Position numbers and translations under genes: made by a program
Part shown: positions 42,901 to 57,900 of the stretch, piece by piece
Layout: every line of letters begins with the position of its first letter
Position numbering within the stretch: position 1 is the first letter of the stretch
Source: Timema cristinae
Taxonomy: Eukaryota; Arthropoda; Insecta; Phasmatodea; Timematidae
Assembly (NCBI GenBank): GCA_039000515.1
Contig: JBCFYV010009882.1
Coordinates: 106,534,821 to 106,598,820 of the forward strand
DNA: 64,000 bases
Direction of reading: 5' to 3'
The notes under the pieces: model-generated
What the model was told of the DNA's origin: nothing
The model's database searches: none
Seen by the model: the letters and a program-made list of their open reading frames with translations, nothing else

Positions 42901-45900
42901 CGTTTCTAGACAAAAACCTCTATCCTTTATTATTAAAAATCCATCCCACTTCCATAGTAGAAAGTCTTATGTCACTTTAACCATAGACTTGATTGCCGAT
43001 AATGGAGATATTGGGGTTTGAATCCTGATTGGGGGTACTCAAGGTGGTTTTTCCTGAATATTTCTTATTTTTCTTCAACGAAAATGCGGGTATATTACCT
43101 CTAAATTATGTGTACTCAACCTTACTACACTAATGTAATTAGTTCATGTGAGTATAGCCCAAAAGGTTAGGTACTATGTAGGGCTAAGAAAATAATCAAT
43201 GACTATCATTAGTCATTACTAACATGGCAAATGTTGTTTTACCTTTGCGATGCCAATCTCGTGTTTTTGTATTTTTCTCGGTTCATTGTGGGGATGTCCA
43301 GTAATACCATAATTTCTTTAAATTGTGAGTAGCCTGTTCCAATTGGAACACTGCCTCAAACAACAGCATCATTCAATTCGTTTTTCTTTGTGGATTGTTT
43401 TGAGGTAATGTATTGCTTACCGTCACAATTGTCACAAAAATAAACCAGAGTACATTCAATCATATTTCTTATTTCCTTTTCTAGTTTATAGTTACCTAAT
43501 ATACACGATTTGGAGTGGTCACCTAATTTAATGAGTTATTTAGTAAAAAAGGCATTACACCAATAATTCGGTGACCTGTAGTGGGAGAGTCCTGTGCCCT
43601 TTTAATGTTTTCTATGACAAGTGGTGGTAAGGTATTGTAATTACTATATTCAGCTTTAGAAAGAGTATTTTCACCAAAGACTGAAGGATGTTCCACACTC
43701 GATAGTAAATCCTCCAATTCGTCATCTTCATCAAAAATGTATGTGTTTGCCTGCATATCTTTGGAGCTGGAGGTTCCTGCAGTTGGTGTAAAGTCATCAC
43801 TTTCTTGGGCGCAAATCCTAAAACCATTAAATATATATTTTACATAGTTATTTATTTCTTACAGAACGTCTTATCATCCGTCTAAGCTATTCACAATAAG
43901 TTATTATAATAGGGTAAAAGTGAGTAAAGTAGAATAGAGAGGAAATGTACCACGTTTGTGTGAAGGAAGAGTGGGAAACTGTTACTAAAAGAAGATTTAA
44001 TAGATTACACCAAGCTGGAATTCAAACCTTGACTTACTGCTCACCGACAGAACAGGAAAACGTGTAATGTACTCGACATGCATACTGATTAGGGTTTATA
44101 ATTACTAAATCATAATTTATAAATTTATATAGTAATATAATCAACACCTTAGATTTTGTGTATATCTAAGGACTATTTTAAACTTTAGGTAGCCAACAAA
44201 CTCGATTACAAAAACTAGCCATCCTTTCCTTTTGGAACCAATTTAATGTGGTCACATTTCATGTACAAGACTGTACATTTTTTTTTTTTTACAATTTATT
44301 TATCAACATAAATATATTTGGCACATTTTCGGCATACTTGCATAATTTTTTTAGAAAATAAACAAATAAAATAAGCCTAAATATACTTTAACAAACACAA
44401 ATACAAAAATTAGTTGTAATATTTTAAAACTACATTTACCTTTTAAGTGATTCAAATTTGTTTTTGGTGAAATACAATTCTGCTTTCCGGATTCTCCGTT
44501 TCTTATTTAAATCTCTGGATCGATTGCTGCTTTTGCATACTTTACTTGGAAATGAACGAGGCTTAGGCATTTTTTACACAGTAAAATTCACATAAAAATG
44601 TATTAAGATCAAGGCCATAATCAGAGGGGCAGGGGGTTTGCGAGTTAATAACCCTCGAAATGTTATGAACAATATATATATATATATTATATATATATAT
44701 ATATGGCTTTATTTATGGTTTAAACATTATCAAAATTAAGGTACAAGTACAAATTAGGGGGCTTTGTTTCCATAAAAAAACACTTCAGAGAGAATCTAGA
44801 GGTGTTTAATATTTATAATTTTTTCTAGCCTCTGGCAATTGGGTGATGTGCCCACCAAACCTCCCCAGAAATTATTGGCTGGCTACAGCATTAATTAATA
44901 TAATTATATCTATTCCGGTTAAATGGTAGCCTACGCTTAAACTAAAATATAAAGCTAAACAATATCAAAGCATACTGGTAAAAATAGACTGTACAGCTTT
45001 TACACATATAGCTAAAAGGCAAGAACAGTCTAAAATATTATGACTCGTATGTTTTTATACCTCATTAGTCAATACATTCTCAGCTGATTTTGCTTCATCC
45101 CCCTCACCACTCCCCGCCCGCTTGCTGCTGTCAATCAAACACAAGTGGTCACTCACTACCTGTGTTTGGTTCTCAACGGTATGGCCAGGTTTGGCTGTAT
45201 TTATTTCTGTGAAAATCACGTAATTTTGAACAATTTCCTCTCCAGTTTTTAAAATATGATAGTAACGATTGTATGAAAAACTTCAAATCCACCAGTATTT
45301 ATTGCTAAATAAGGAGAATTAAGTTTAATTTCTAAACACAAAGTAGTTTTTTATTAGGAAATTTGTTTGTAAAAGAATGCAAAAGTCTGCCACTGATTCA
45401 ATCTCATTATTTATAAAATAAAAATTAATATTTTGGAAAATATGCTACAAAAGTGTCGAAAATATATTTACCATATAGTGCTATACTATCCGTACATCCT
45501 TAAAAAAAAAGTAAGGCTTTTACTTTTATTACTTAATACTTGGAGAAGAATTAGTATTATTAAGTTAAATTAAACATTATAGCTATTAAAAAAAATCAAT
45601 CAATTTTGCTCTATCATTACTTATTTTAATGTTTTTATTTGATTAAAAAGGCTCACAACCATAAAAATAAGAAGATATAAAAAAATATTATCACTCTTGC
45701 ACAGCCTTAATACCATTGAAATGGAATAAATCACCTTGAAGAAAAACTTACATCATGATAAACCTCTGCTCACTCATATTTTATTTAGTTGATTTGTTAA
45801 ACATAAAATAATCTAACACACACACATATATATAATTATATATATGTATATATATATATAATTATATATATGTGTGTGTGTTTATATACATAGATATATA

Positions 45901-48900
45901 ATTAAAAAAGTGTATATATATATATATATATATATATATGATTAAAAAAAGAGTATGTGTATACACACACACTCTTTTTTTTTTAAATTATAAAACTAAT
46001 CCTCCATATTTTAAATACATCTCTCTAAGGGAAACCCTTTTTTTGCTTTTTGAGGTAGTTTGGAATATATATTTGAAAGAAGGTATAAGAAAGGTGGATA
46101 GAAACATATAAAAGGGACAAACACAACATGCCTTTTACAATGTAAAGAACGCAGTTCACACTTCACACTGCTGCCACTGGACAGAGAGGTATTGGCTGCC
46201 TCTTGAAGAAAGTCAATACCTATCGCCCAATCTCCGACCTAGGTTCATTCTACCTGAACTCATCAGGAGGGAGTGTGAAACGCACAACACAACTTCTTAA
46301 AAGAGGAAAAAAAAAAAAAAAAAAAAAAACCACTAGGAGCGAAAGTAAATAGGTAAAGAATGATAGACCAATGTATATAGGAACATGTAAATGGAATAAA
46401 TAACAGAAAGGACAAACACAGGAAATGGCTATTGGATGCGAATATGTATAATATATATCTCTAAAGGAAAGCCTCTTTTCCTTTTACATGTTTCTATCTA
46501 AGTATGCTCTCATTCTTTACCATTTTCTTTTTCTCCCCTTTGTGTTATTTGGTTTCCTCTTTTAGGAAGTTGTGTTGTGCATTTCACACTTCTCCCTGAT
46601 GAGTTCCGATAGAATTAACCTAGGTCGGGGGATTGGGTGGTAACGATTGATTTTCTTCAAGAGGCAGCCATTACCTCCTTGTCCAGTGGCAGCATTGAAA
46701 TCGTAAAAGCCAAATAGTATGGTTTCCCTTTTATTTTTTTTCTATCCACCTTTACTGTAACTTCTTCCAAATACATACATTTTAAATAAAAAAAACTCTT
46801 AATGCAGATTAAATCATAGTAATAACCCATTTTATAAATTATCATACTTTATTTATTTAGCAACAAAAAACAATGGCTATATTTTAAACATTTTATTGAA
46901 AAACTCGCTGTCTTTAGAGGGGCAAATGCCCTGCTTGCCCTTCTCTCTGCTTACTACTGATCTTTCGACATAAGTTTCTCCTTTAGATTCATGAGGATAG
47001 TTTTTGAAATATTATCCCTGTATATATTATTTATTTTCTCTTTATTTTATTCAAATACAACTTGCTATATTTTTTGGAAGCTAACAAAATTTTCATTTTG
47101 ACCTTAGGGAATTAAAGGAGATTTCAATGTAAGAAGTTGTACCAGAAATTTAGCATTTGATTTATTATTAATAATTCTGCTATTTCCAATGAATATTTCA
47201 TTTCTACAGCTCTTGGTTTGTAATAAACCATATTATTAATTCATTAATTTTAAATATATATCTTGTATCTAATGTTGTTCCTATTTTTGAAGGGAATCAT
47301 GGAAGCTGTAGAATACATGCTGCAGAAGAACCAGAGACCACAACGGACCTTCTTTATGGCGTTTGGACATGATGAAGAAGTGAGATTTTACTTTCAGCTA
47401 TAATTTTAGAAAGCATTCCTTTATTTGCATTCATATGATGCACTATCAATATTTACTACTAGTTGGCCTACTTTTAACATATAGGTTGTAAACAATATTT
47501 TCTAAGTGTTTTTTTCATTGATCAGCATAAAGATTAAGAGGCAAAACTATTGTGAAAATCACATTTGGAAAATCACATTTGGAAAATCACATTTGGAAAA
47601 TCTCCTTCCAGTGGCGGAGCATGATCTTTATTTTTGGTGGGGCCAGGTCAAAGCTTACCGATAATGATCTTTTCTTACCATGTGTTAACATATTAAATCA
47701 AATTCACTTTAGCTTTCCTAATTTTTAAAACTAACTAGAATTACAAAATCACTAAACAAATCTAAATAGCAGAAAGAATAAAAGAATAGAGGTTTTGAAT
47801 TAAACTTACCTAGTGATGATATTACTTGTACTAAAGTTGGGCACGTCTGTTTTTTAATTACAGTTTGTTAGTACCACAGTATTTTAAGCATTATATTAAT
47901 CTGTCTAATATTATATGCCTATTTTTTGACACCTGTTCATTGTGTTTTTGGACTGAAATTTTGACCACCGATCTATTTGTGAAGCAATATTTACTTTTAC
48001 GGATGTTTTAAGCTTAAATTCCAAATGAATTCCATATTCCTCCGGTTTTTTAATTATTTTATTTAAATATTTAAGTTTCTTACAACCAACCATTGTCCAC
48101 AACCCCTCGCCACCAAATAATAAACAATAAAAACCAAATAAGCTCTGTTTTTCTTCACTCACCTCTGACAAGACGTGTATTAATCATAACTTGGGAATGT
48201 GTGAGGAATGCCAGGCCTCCACCGTGGTTCGGATCCCACGTTAAACTGTAGGTCCTCCATTTTATCTCACAACCACCCTACCATTATACATTAGTGTAAG
48301 TGTGTATAACCCGAATGGGTAGTAAGATGCTGTGCTAATAATAATAACAACAAATAAATGTAATAATCTGGAGAGAAAATGTATAAAACTCTCTGACAAA
48401 TTGGATGTGTAAAACCACTATTTAGTGAACCTAGTTGAAATTTGAACCTCAAGCTTCACATCACCAGCAATCGAATTAGGTTGTTACAGACACTATAATA
48501 TAACGTGTGCTTACATAAACATATTATTTAAAAACATAATTTATAGTTATAAGAATATTTACATAATTTTAATGCTATTCATGCCCAAACTATTATTTTT
48601 GTCAGGTGAATAGCCATCCCAACTTACATACATTTCTTCTCCAAATTCTTGTCAACACTTTATTTTCATATTTAGGTTGCTATATCATTTTAATTTCACA
48701 TTATAAATTAATGGCCTCTTTTAAACTGCACTGATACCATTTTCATTACAAATAATAATTTTTGTTCTAACCTAACTGTACACAAAATTTTGCACACTTG
48801 TCTAGTTTTTCTTGTAATGAACAAAGGAGAGCACTCCAGGTGTGTGAAAAGTTGCATGCAGCATGGCACACATCTATGTATTCCTCTCCCATCTAGATCG

Positions 48901-51900
48901 GTGTGTATAAATGTATACGTCTCATTTTGACATGTTACATGTGATGTTTTAAACACTAGTGAATCGTTTACAAATATGTTTACTAACTATTAAAGAAAAA
49001 ACTATTGCTATTACATATTTCAATAAGTTATACATGACGAAGGATAGGGAAGGAAAATGTATCACAAAAATATACAAGTTTATTACAAAGTAAATAAAAA
49101 GAAATAGAACTCCAACATAGCATCAAATTCAATATTTTTAGAGTTACTAAGGAGAATATTATTTAAGCTAGTTTGCTTGTACAACCCTCAAGGAGAGCTA
49201 CGAAAAACTAAAGAATTATATCCTATAAGAGGAGCTTCCACTATACAAATAATAGATGGTTAACAATCAGCTATCTACACAGAATTTTACTATGACCGGT
49301 CATTTCCTAATAAGTACTGCCAGAGCAATCAATAGTAAATTTAAACATCTACCCATAGCTGGGGCATACAATAGCTAATACTAACTATCTTTGAACACTA
49401 AGATAAATAAGGTGCCTGATGGGGCCGAAAGAAAGCATTATCTTCGCGGGCCACTACTTCACTCTAGTAGTGCTCCCACAGGTTGCACACCGTAAATAGA
49501 TACACAAACAAGGCTAAAATCGTGACTGCAACTAGTCACTGACCTAACTAGTTCCAAGAGGAAAATGTTAGATGATCTGATTGTTGCCATAAAGAGATTC
49601 TAAACGAGATCACACCGTTTGGGGTGGCATAAAAATATAACATTGTCTTAAGGACTGAGAAAAGGAGATCTAATTCATGGACTCAGTATATTTAATCACC
49701 TGGTCCTATACATGTATAGAGTGTAGAGCCCTCATATTTAAACTATGCCTTATGGGCATAGTGAAATGATTGTCAGACTATTTGACCCTAGAAACTATGT
49801 CTGATGGACATATAAATTAGCGTCAGACATCCTGACTACATAAACCATGTCTGATGGACATAGAAAAATAATGTTAGACACTCTAACAAAATACACTATG
49901 TCTGATTGACATAGAAAATAAAGCAAGACATTCTAACACCTGAAACTATGTCTGATGGACATAGATACCAGCAATGTCAGATAAACTTACATAATACTCA
50001 AAGTCTAATCGACATAGAAAATAAAGCAAAAGTATTCTAATACGTGAAACTATGTCTGAGAGACATAGATAGCAACGTCAGACATTCTGACATGATAATC
50101 AATATTCTCAGAAGAGGCTTCCTCTGCGACGCGGCGGTGCAACCGATGCCTGACACATTTTGGCCACCAGTAGTCTTCGGTGCTGAAGTTGTATGGAGTA
50201 GTTCCTTCTCTGGTAAATAAATACAATGGAATGCAAAAAAGTGACTCATGGGCAACCTGTTATATAGCAATAGAACAAGGACAGGACATGGAGATCTAAA
50301 GGGAGAAAGGGGGGAGAGTTGTGAAATAAATCCACCTTCTCACTAGCGCTGTCAGTCAGAGTGACGAGCCGAGACAATAATCTTGCTTTTCTTCGATGTG
50401 TGCCCCTCGATCCTGACATAAAAATGCTCACAACACCGAACTAGTGCGATGGGGCAATGTTCCTCGACACTTGGGCATTTCCCGGCAACATCAATTCAGA
50501 GTGAGTCACCATCTGTTCTCTTTATTGGAATAGATTAGTACATATTATCTTGGTTTAATTGTCTTTATGGAATTTTGATTGTAGATGTCATATTACATGC
50601 TACACTAGTGTAGATTCAGCTTAAAGGTTTTGTTTATACAGTGTATCGAGGAATAATTTTATCATTCACAATAAATTATTTTGTTCCTAGGGCTCATATT
50701 AACCAAGCTTAGTGTAAGCAAAGATTTGGAGGTAGGGAATTGATTTTATTCAAACTCTGTATACACATAGAACTTAATAAATAAATGGTGATTTTATTCA
50801 TCCAGCTGAAATTAATTAAGTTAGAGGCACATTGGTGTAGTATTGGTAGTTTTAAGATGTTTTTACCCCCTTCTCCCACACCCTCCTTAAAATTAGGCTT
50901 TTATAATTGTATAAGGCTTGCTCCATTTTGAGTTAAATGTTTGTATTCAAAGAAAGAGATGAAGCTTCCAATGCACAATTATTTTATGTTGGGAGACAGT
51001 CGGAATCTCTCATAGCTCTACTTGAAATCCTTTAGGTTTCTGTTATGTGTCTTTTATTCATTCTCTCTAGACCAACAATTTTAGTTTTTGAAGGAACTAT
51101 AGAATCTGTTAGTCATGCTGAAGGAGCACTAATATTTTAAAGACTCACAAGAAAATTCCTAACCTGCATTTCAGACACGATTTATAGATATATAAAAAAG
51201 CGGCTTTAGTTATGGCATCATTATCAGTTGATCAAGATGATCAGTATTGTTCAACTTGAGTGGGTAGAAAAGTAGACACAAAGATGCAACAAATATGCAG
51301 AGTTTGCCGAATAGAATTGTACATTTATTTTAGGGACAAGTTTAAAATGCAGATTGACTACTTAAATACTTGTATTTGTTTGCTTCCAAAACAAAGTTCA
51401 AATATTGATGTGGTTAACAAAGGAGTAATAAGGCAGTGTGTGCAAACTTACTTACGTATTCTATGGCTTTAAGAACTTGTAAGTTAATTGCTGCACTTAA
51501 AAAAGTACGTCTACGCCACCTATCCCTATCTTGAGTTAGTTCTATCCAGTCCACCTCATTACAGCCTATCAGCATATAATTTTTCACTTTTAGAGAAGTC
51601 ACAAGACTTGTTTTGACTGAAGCCATACCTTGCGATAATCTCCCTTAAGGTATCGTTGATTTCCCATAAAGCTGGATCTTTGTTTAGATTTACTGTTGTT
51701 TCACTTATTTGCACTTGGTCATTACATAACGTCTGATTCTGAGACGCATCTTCAATTTTTATACTTATTGAAGATTCCTCTACCGCCTCTACGTCAAAAA
51801 CATAAATATCCATTTTTTTTCAAAAGTAGATTGTTCAACAGATGACTGTTGTTGTTGAGTTGCAGAGTTCAAATCCGTTTCATCTTGTCCAGATTGTATT

Positions 51901-54900
51901 GTGTCAGGGCATGTTGTTGAAGTTCCTGGTGTTTCAACACTACTTCCACGTCCACTTTTAAAAAAACTGTCAATTTTTATCATTTTACGGATAACCTGTT
52001 CTTGTTATTCTTTTTTCATTGTGGCCTTCTTTTTATACTCAGCTCCACTAAGTCGCTTTCTCCCATCGCTCATTTTAACAATTTTTTATCCAAGAACTGA
52101 AATAAAAAAATATTACATCGGGAGTTTTTTTCTCATACATAATTAGCAGTATCCTTTATTCAGACTTCAGACATTGAATAGTTACCTAACGTAAGTACAA
52201 GAAAATTATTTAAGTATGATATAACAAACAAATCGAAATTTCTTTGTATAGATTCCAAAACAGCTATTTATCAAGTTAAATTACTTCTTACTGATTCGTT
52301 ACGGATGATTTATTGTAATATATTATGATTACTTACCTACTATAAGTTTGTACGCACCGGTGATGTTATGTTATGAAATTATTCATACAATCCACAAAAC
52401 AATTTGAAAAATTACAGCACACAACCAGAAAAATGTGTCAATTCGTTATGGAAATATAAATACGTATTAGAAATTGCAGGACCCAATCAACCAAGGTGGC
52501 TTTACTTTTGTATTTGAAGTAAATACGAGACGGGACTTCCCCGTTTGTATTGCCGCTCTATATCTATCTCTCTCGAACTCAATGCCACCATGCGGAGTTT
52601 GCCTACAGCACGACCCTGCTTCGGCTCCGGCGTACCGCGCCACGCTTGTGCAGTCAGTTCGGCCGGACACACTTAGTGAATGGTCATGTCACTCGTTCCC
52701 GCGCCGCAAACAAACGGGACTACGCAAATTGTAGAAAAATTTATCTAAGTGGTGAAACATATTACATGTTGAATTGTTTGTGTGGACCTAATAACATTTA
52801 GGTATATAAATATGAATCTTTTTAATTTCTGTAAGAAAAAAAAAAAAAATTGGCCCCAAATTTGCCACCCCTAAAATCTGCCGCCCTAGGTTCTAGCCTA
52901 CTTAGCCTGTTGGTAAATCCGCCACTGATTAGTCCCCACACCAGCCTAACCAATTTAAATCTTCTGCCACACTGACAGTTAGAGTAGTTTATTCTTCTAG
53001 TTTTGGAAATTTTGAAACATCTAATTTCACCGGCCACGACTTATTAAGATAAAACATTTAACACTAATTTTATTATTCACACTCCTAGCAGGGGTTCTTC
53101 TACTTACTTCTGCTTGCCAAATTTAAATTTTCTACCACACTAAAAGTATTTTTTATACCCTTCCCCCTCACCCTTTCTTTAATATCACACAGTTCCACTT
53201 AAACTGGTTATTTTAAGTGTTCCCTTTGCCTTCCATCTGAATTTAAGTTTTCTACCACACTGAAAATAATTTGCTTCTATTAATTTTGTTAACTTTAAGC
53301 CTCTTCCACCCCTCTCCCCATTTGTCCATTCACTACTTATAAATTTCAAATTTTAAGACTTCTTTGGTTAACTGGAGTTATACTTCAACCTACATGCAAA
53401 ATTTAGATTGTTTACCATTAAAAAATAAAAACATATTCCCTTTATTTCTTGGAGTCCCATTTTAAAATATTCAGACTTTTATAGTTATTTGGTGTGGTAT
53501 ATTTCGTTACTTGCCTCCCGAATTTCAGTTTTCTACTACATTGATAAGTAGTTGTAGTTTTGTAAAATTTTATCAACCCACGCACACACGCATGCACATT
53601 CAAAATCACTGAGAAATTTTAGGTTCTAAGATTCATTTTGTCATCTGAAGTTTTTCTCTACCTGTTTGCCAAATTATAATGTTCAACCTCATTTCAAAAA
53701 GTATTCTTTAACTACCGCTTCTCACCTTACATTTCCCAGAATTCCTCTACAATATCTAAATCCCTATATCTGCTTGAAGAATTTCAGTTCTCTACCACAC
53801 AGAGAAGTAGGTTACTCTATTAGTTTTGAAAATGTGGAGTCCTATCCCCCCATCATTTCTTTAACTCCCACTTATCAATTTTAAATTTTCTTTCACACCT
53901 ATAAGTTTTTTTCTTTTATAACCTCCCTCCCCCAATTTATTGGGGTTTCATTTGAAATTTTAAAAGTTCAGACTTTGATGGTTATTTATTGTGGACTCTT
54001 TACTTTCCTTATGAATTTCAATTTTCTAACACACCAGGAAACAGTTTATTTGATTAGTTTTGGAAATTTTAAACCAGAATTTGCACAAATTTGACCCTAT
54101 TGTTGCAACTTTTCATTTCAGTGGTTGTTGTGTGTTTTGTCCAGTTGAGTGTGTCCTGGTATAGTTTCTATATTTATTGTTCTTGAAGCTGTCGACGTAA
54201 CTGCTTGGCACTTTTTAGGTCCTCTGGGGGGCTGGAGAGGACAGGTTTGTCGTTTGAGGAGTCTTTCGATGACCCCAGCTGTGATTGATGTTGATACACT
54301 CCATTTCTTGGCAGTGTGATTTCCAATCATTCAAGAACTCTTTTTGGAATCAGGAAGATCCTCTCCTCAACCGTGACCGAGTCCTGATCCTTCCCTTGTG
54401 CTCACTTATATAGTAAATTGTGTAGCGGTAAAGGCAAGAAAAGGTCCAATAGGACAGGCTCCAATTTAGCAGAGGAACTGAAGCTTAGGTTTGCTTTATT
54501 TGGCTAAGCAAAGAGGTACAGAAGAGCTTAATAAGAGATAGGTAGACAACATTCCGATGACTGATGTGAACTCAATCATATCAACTTTCAGTGTACTTAT
54601 TCATACACAAACCCATACTTTATTAAAAAGGTATATAATTAATTTGCATCTTTATTTAAAATTAATTGGTAAACATTTGGGGTTCAAGAGTAATATGTTT
54701 CCATTAAGGTAAATAATTCTTAAGAGTATTTTTATTTTTATTTCACTTGGCAGCCATATGACACCTCTGCCTTAAAGAAAGAAATATATTATTATTAGCA
54801 CCGCGTCTTACTACCCGTTCGGGTTATACGCACTTACGCTAATGTGTAATGGTAGGGTGATTGTGAGATGAAATGAAGAACCTACAGTTTAACGTGGAAT

Positions 54901-57900
54901 CCGAACCACGGTGGAGGCCTGGCATTCCTCACATTCACAAGATGTCTTGCCAGAGGTGAAGGAAGGGTTTGGTAGAAAGAAATATAGTTGTAGATTGGTT
55001 CAGAATATCAAGTGTGAGGAAGAAATCTTAGTACAATGCAAGAGACCAAGAAGAAAATCACCATTGACTAAAAGTTAGTTTCTGATTCCATTCAAGAGAA
55101 ATACATGTATTATTAGTTGAAGAGTGAATTTTTTAGATTCAAAATATTTGTAATATGGTTTTATGTCTTTAGTATTTCTTTTAATTATAGTTAAGACTTA
55201 GAAACAAACTTAAGATTAGCAATATAAAAGTGAAAGGATATAATAACTGAAGAAATTAATAAAAGGTTAAAAGTTATTAACAGGTTGTAATTGAATATAC
55301 TTTAATATTGAAAAAACACGTTAAGCTATGCTTTCAACAAGCATAAAATATGTGAAATAAAATTGGAAAATTAAAAATATATTAATGGCATATAACAATA
55401 ATAACCAAGTCAAATAGTGACCATCAGTCAAAAAAAAAATGTATACATATACAACATATTAAAATAATTAATATCAGAATAAAAATTGAGAATAACACAC
55501 AGTTAAAATTCAAACACTGAAGAAAAATAGTTAAAATAAATCAAACTCGTGAAAGTAGTGTCTTTACAGTTGCAAAAATAATATGAAATAAGGTTAGGAA
55601 CGTGACAAGCTATGATAAATAATCTGTGTTTAAGTATGGAATCAAAGTCTTAATCTTGTTCAGTCCAATTACTCCTTGGTGATGTAATCACCGTTTAAAA
55701 GAAAGCCGATTAAATTCTGGCCAACATGTTTCGGTACAATTATACCATAATCATGGCACTGTAAAATGAAATTAAAGACTATTAGAAAAGGTTATGGGAG
55801 TAGAAAGACTATGGGAGTGAAAAACTAAATAAACGTGAAAAAATTGAGAAAATGAAAAAGGTAAACAAACAAACTTACCAATTTAATCGGCTTTCTTTTA
55901 AACGGTGATTACATGCCCAAGGAGTAATGGGACTGAACAAGATTAAGACTTTTAATTTTAATATGTTGTATATGTATAATTTTTTTTTGACTGATGATCA
56001 CTTGGTAATTATTGTTATATGCCATTAATATATTTTTAATTTTTCAATTTTATTTCACATATTTTATGCTTGTTGAAAGCACAGCTTAACGTGTTTTTTC
56101 AATATTAAAGTATATTCAATTACAACCTGTTAATAACTTTTAACCTTTTATTAATTTCTTCAGTTATTATATCCTTTCACTTTTATATTGCTAATCTTAA
56201 GTTTGTTTCTAAGTCTTTACCATAATCATTACTGCTCCTTATTTATAATTTAGAATGTTTTCTAAAATGATATTTCTTTTAAGTTTTCACATTCCATTAT
56301 GCTTTTACAGAAGCCTTATTTTTAGAGTCTACATTGATGGTACGCCCAAGAGTTAATGCTTTTATCATAATACATATTTTAACACTGATTCATTTTTGTT
56401 TGAAAACATTTTTAAGTGAAATCATAAATACTTTTGAAAACTGAACATCAACCACGAAGAACTATAATCCAGCTTGGGCTTGTTAAAACAATCCTTTAAT
56501 AATAAATTTTGTATAAACCATTAAAATATCACAACCACCCTGACTCCTACTGAATGTGTTAAGTGTAGAACATTACTTTGCAGGTTTCGGGAAAGAGGGG
56601 CGCACAGGAACTAGCAAAGACTCTTATTGCTCGAGGGGTAGATCATTTGGATTTCGTGCTTGATGAGGGCTTTCCACTTCACAGAAATTTAATTCCTGGA
56701 ACAGACCGACATGTTGCTATGTGAGTTGAAATAATTAGTGAAATTTGCTGAGAGAAACAAAACATTCATTACTGTTTTATAGATTTATTGCTGATCCATT
56801 CTAGTACTTTTCATGTACCGGCATTATAATATAAATGTTGTCAACTACTACATATTACATAATGTTAAATGATAGAAAATGTCAAGCCTTAAATAGTTAT
56901 ATTTGAATTAAGATGTAACTCTCAAAGTGGTTATATAAATTAAAGTTGTTTAAATATCTTTGCCTAGTTGTTACTTAATTATGTGTTGTGGGATGTTTAT
57001 ATTGTAATTTTATTCATCTGAGGTGCAATCTATGTAGCACAGCTGTGTAGGACAAGGAAAATGTAAAACAGCCAGAGCTTTGTTCAAAAACTGAGGGACA
57101 GAAAACTCTTAGTGATAAGTTTATTATTAATTTCAAAATTAATTTATAAGAAGTTAAAAATCTAAGTTTATGTATTCAGTTATATTTAGTTAAGGTGTAA
57201 GGCAAATATATAAATACTCGTACTATATAATGCACTAACAGCAATATGTTATTACATTGAAACAATATTACTAAGAGACCACGTGTGCTTTCTCAATTCT
57301 ATTTCTACTAAGCTCCAATAATGCTTTGAAATTGCGAGACATTAATAAATAAATACCGCCTTCGATGGTCAAATGGTTTAAGGTGTTAAGTCTTAGTAGA
57401 CTGGGCTGGCGATGAGAGGAAAATCAGGGTTAGAATCCTGGTCAGGTGTGCTGAGGGTAGTTTTTCCTAAATAGTTTTACACTCTCCCTTCATGCAAATG
57501 CTGGTACACTTTCTCTAAATCCAAACTTAGTCATCCCTAACACATTATTATAATTAGTTAATATCTGTACAGCCCAAATAGTAAATAAGATGCAGTGACA
57601 AAAAAAAATATATAAATTTATTGATCAATTTAAAGACAAAGTAAATTTAAATATTTTTTTGTCACCATTACTTACTAACGGTTTGGATCATATGCATATG
57701 TTATAATTACAATATTGTTTTAAGGATGAGAAGGGCTGATTTATAAAGTATGTATACCTACATTTGCATGGAGGGAGAGTGAAAACCTGTTTTAAGAAAA
57801 AGCACTCTAGGCACACGACCTGGATTCAAATCTTGATCTCCCCGTCACCAGCATTTTAGTCTATTGTGAGAATGGAATGTTATATAATATAGAACACTCC

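Noticed and set aside
49740..50095. CRISPR-like array of palindromic repeats with 30-bp spacers
   Set aside because: Spacing is regular, but the 'spacers' resemble each other, the genome is eukaryotic and no cas genes are present. It is a minisatellite.
52467..52801. Several overlapping ORFs of 67-86 aa in a GC-rich block
   Set aside because: High GC removes stops in all frames. No domain is seen and the block fits a transposon 5' region.
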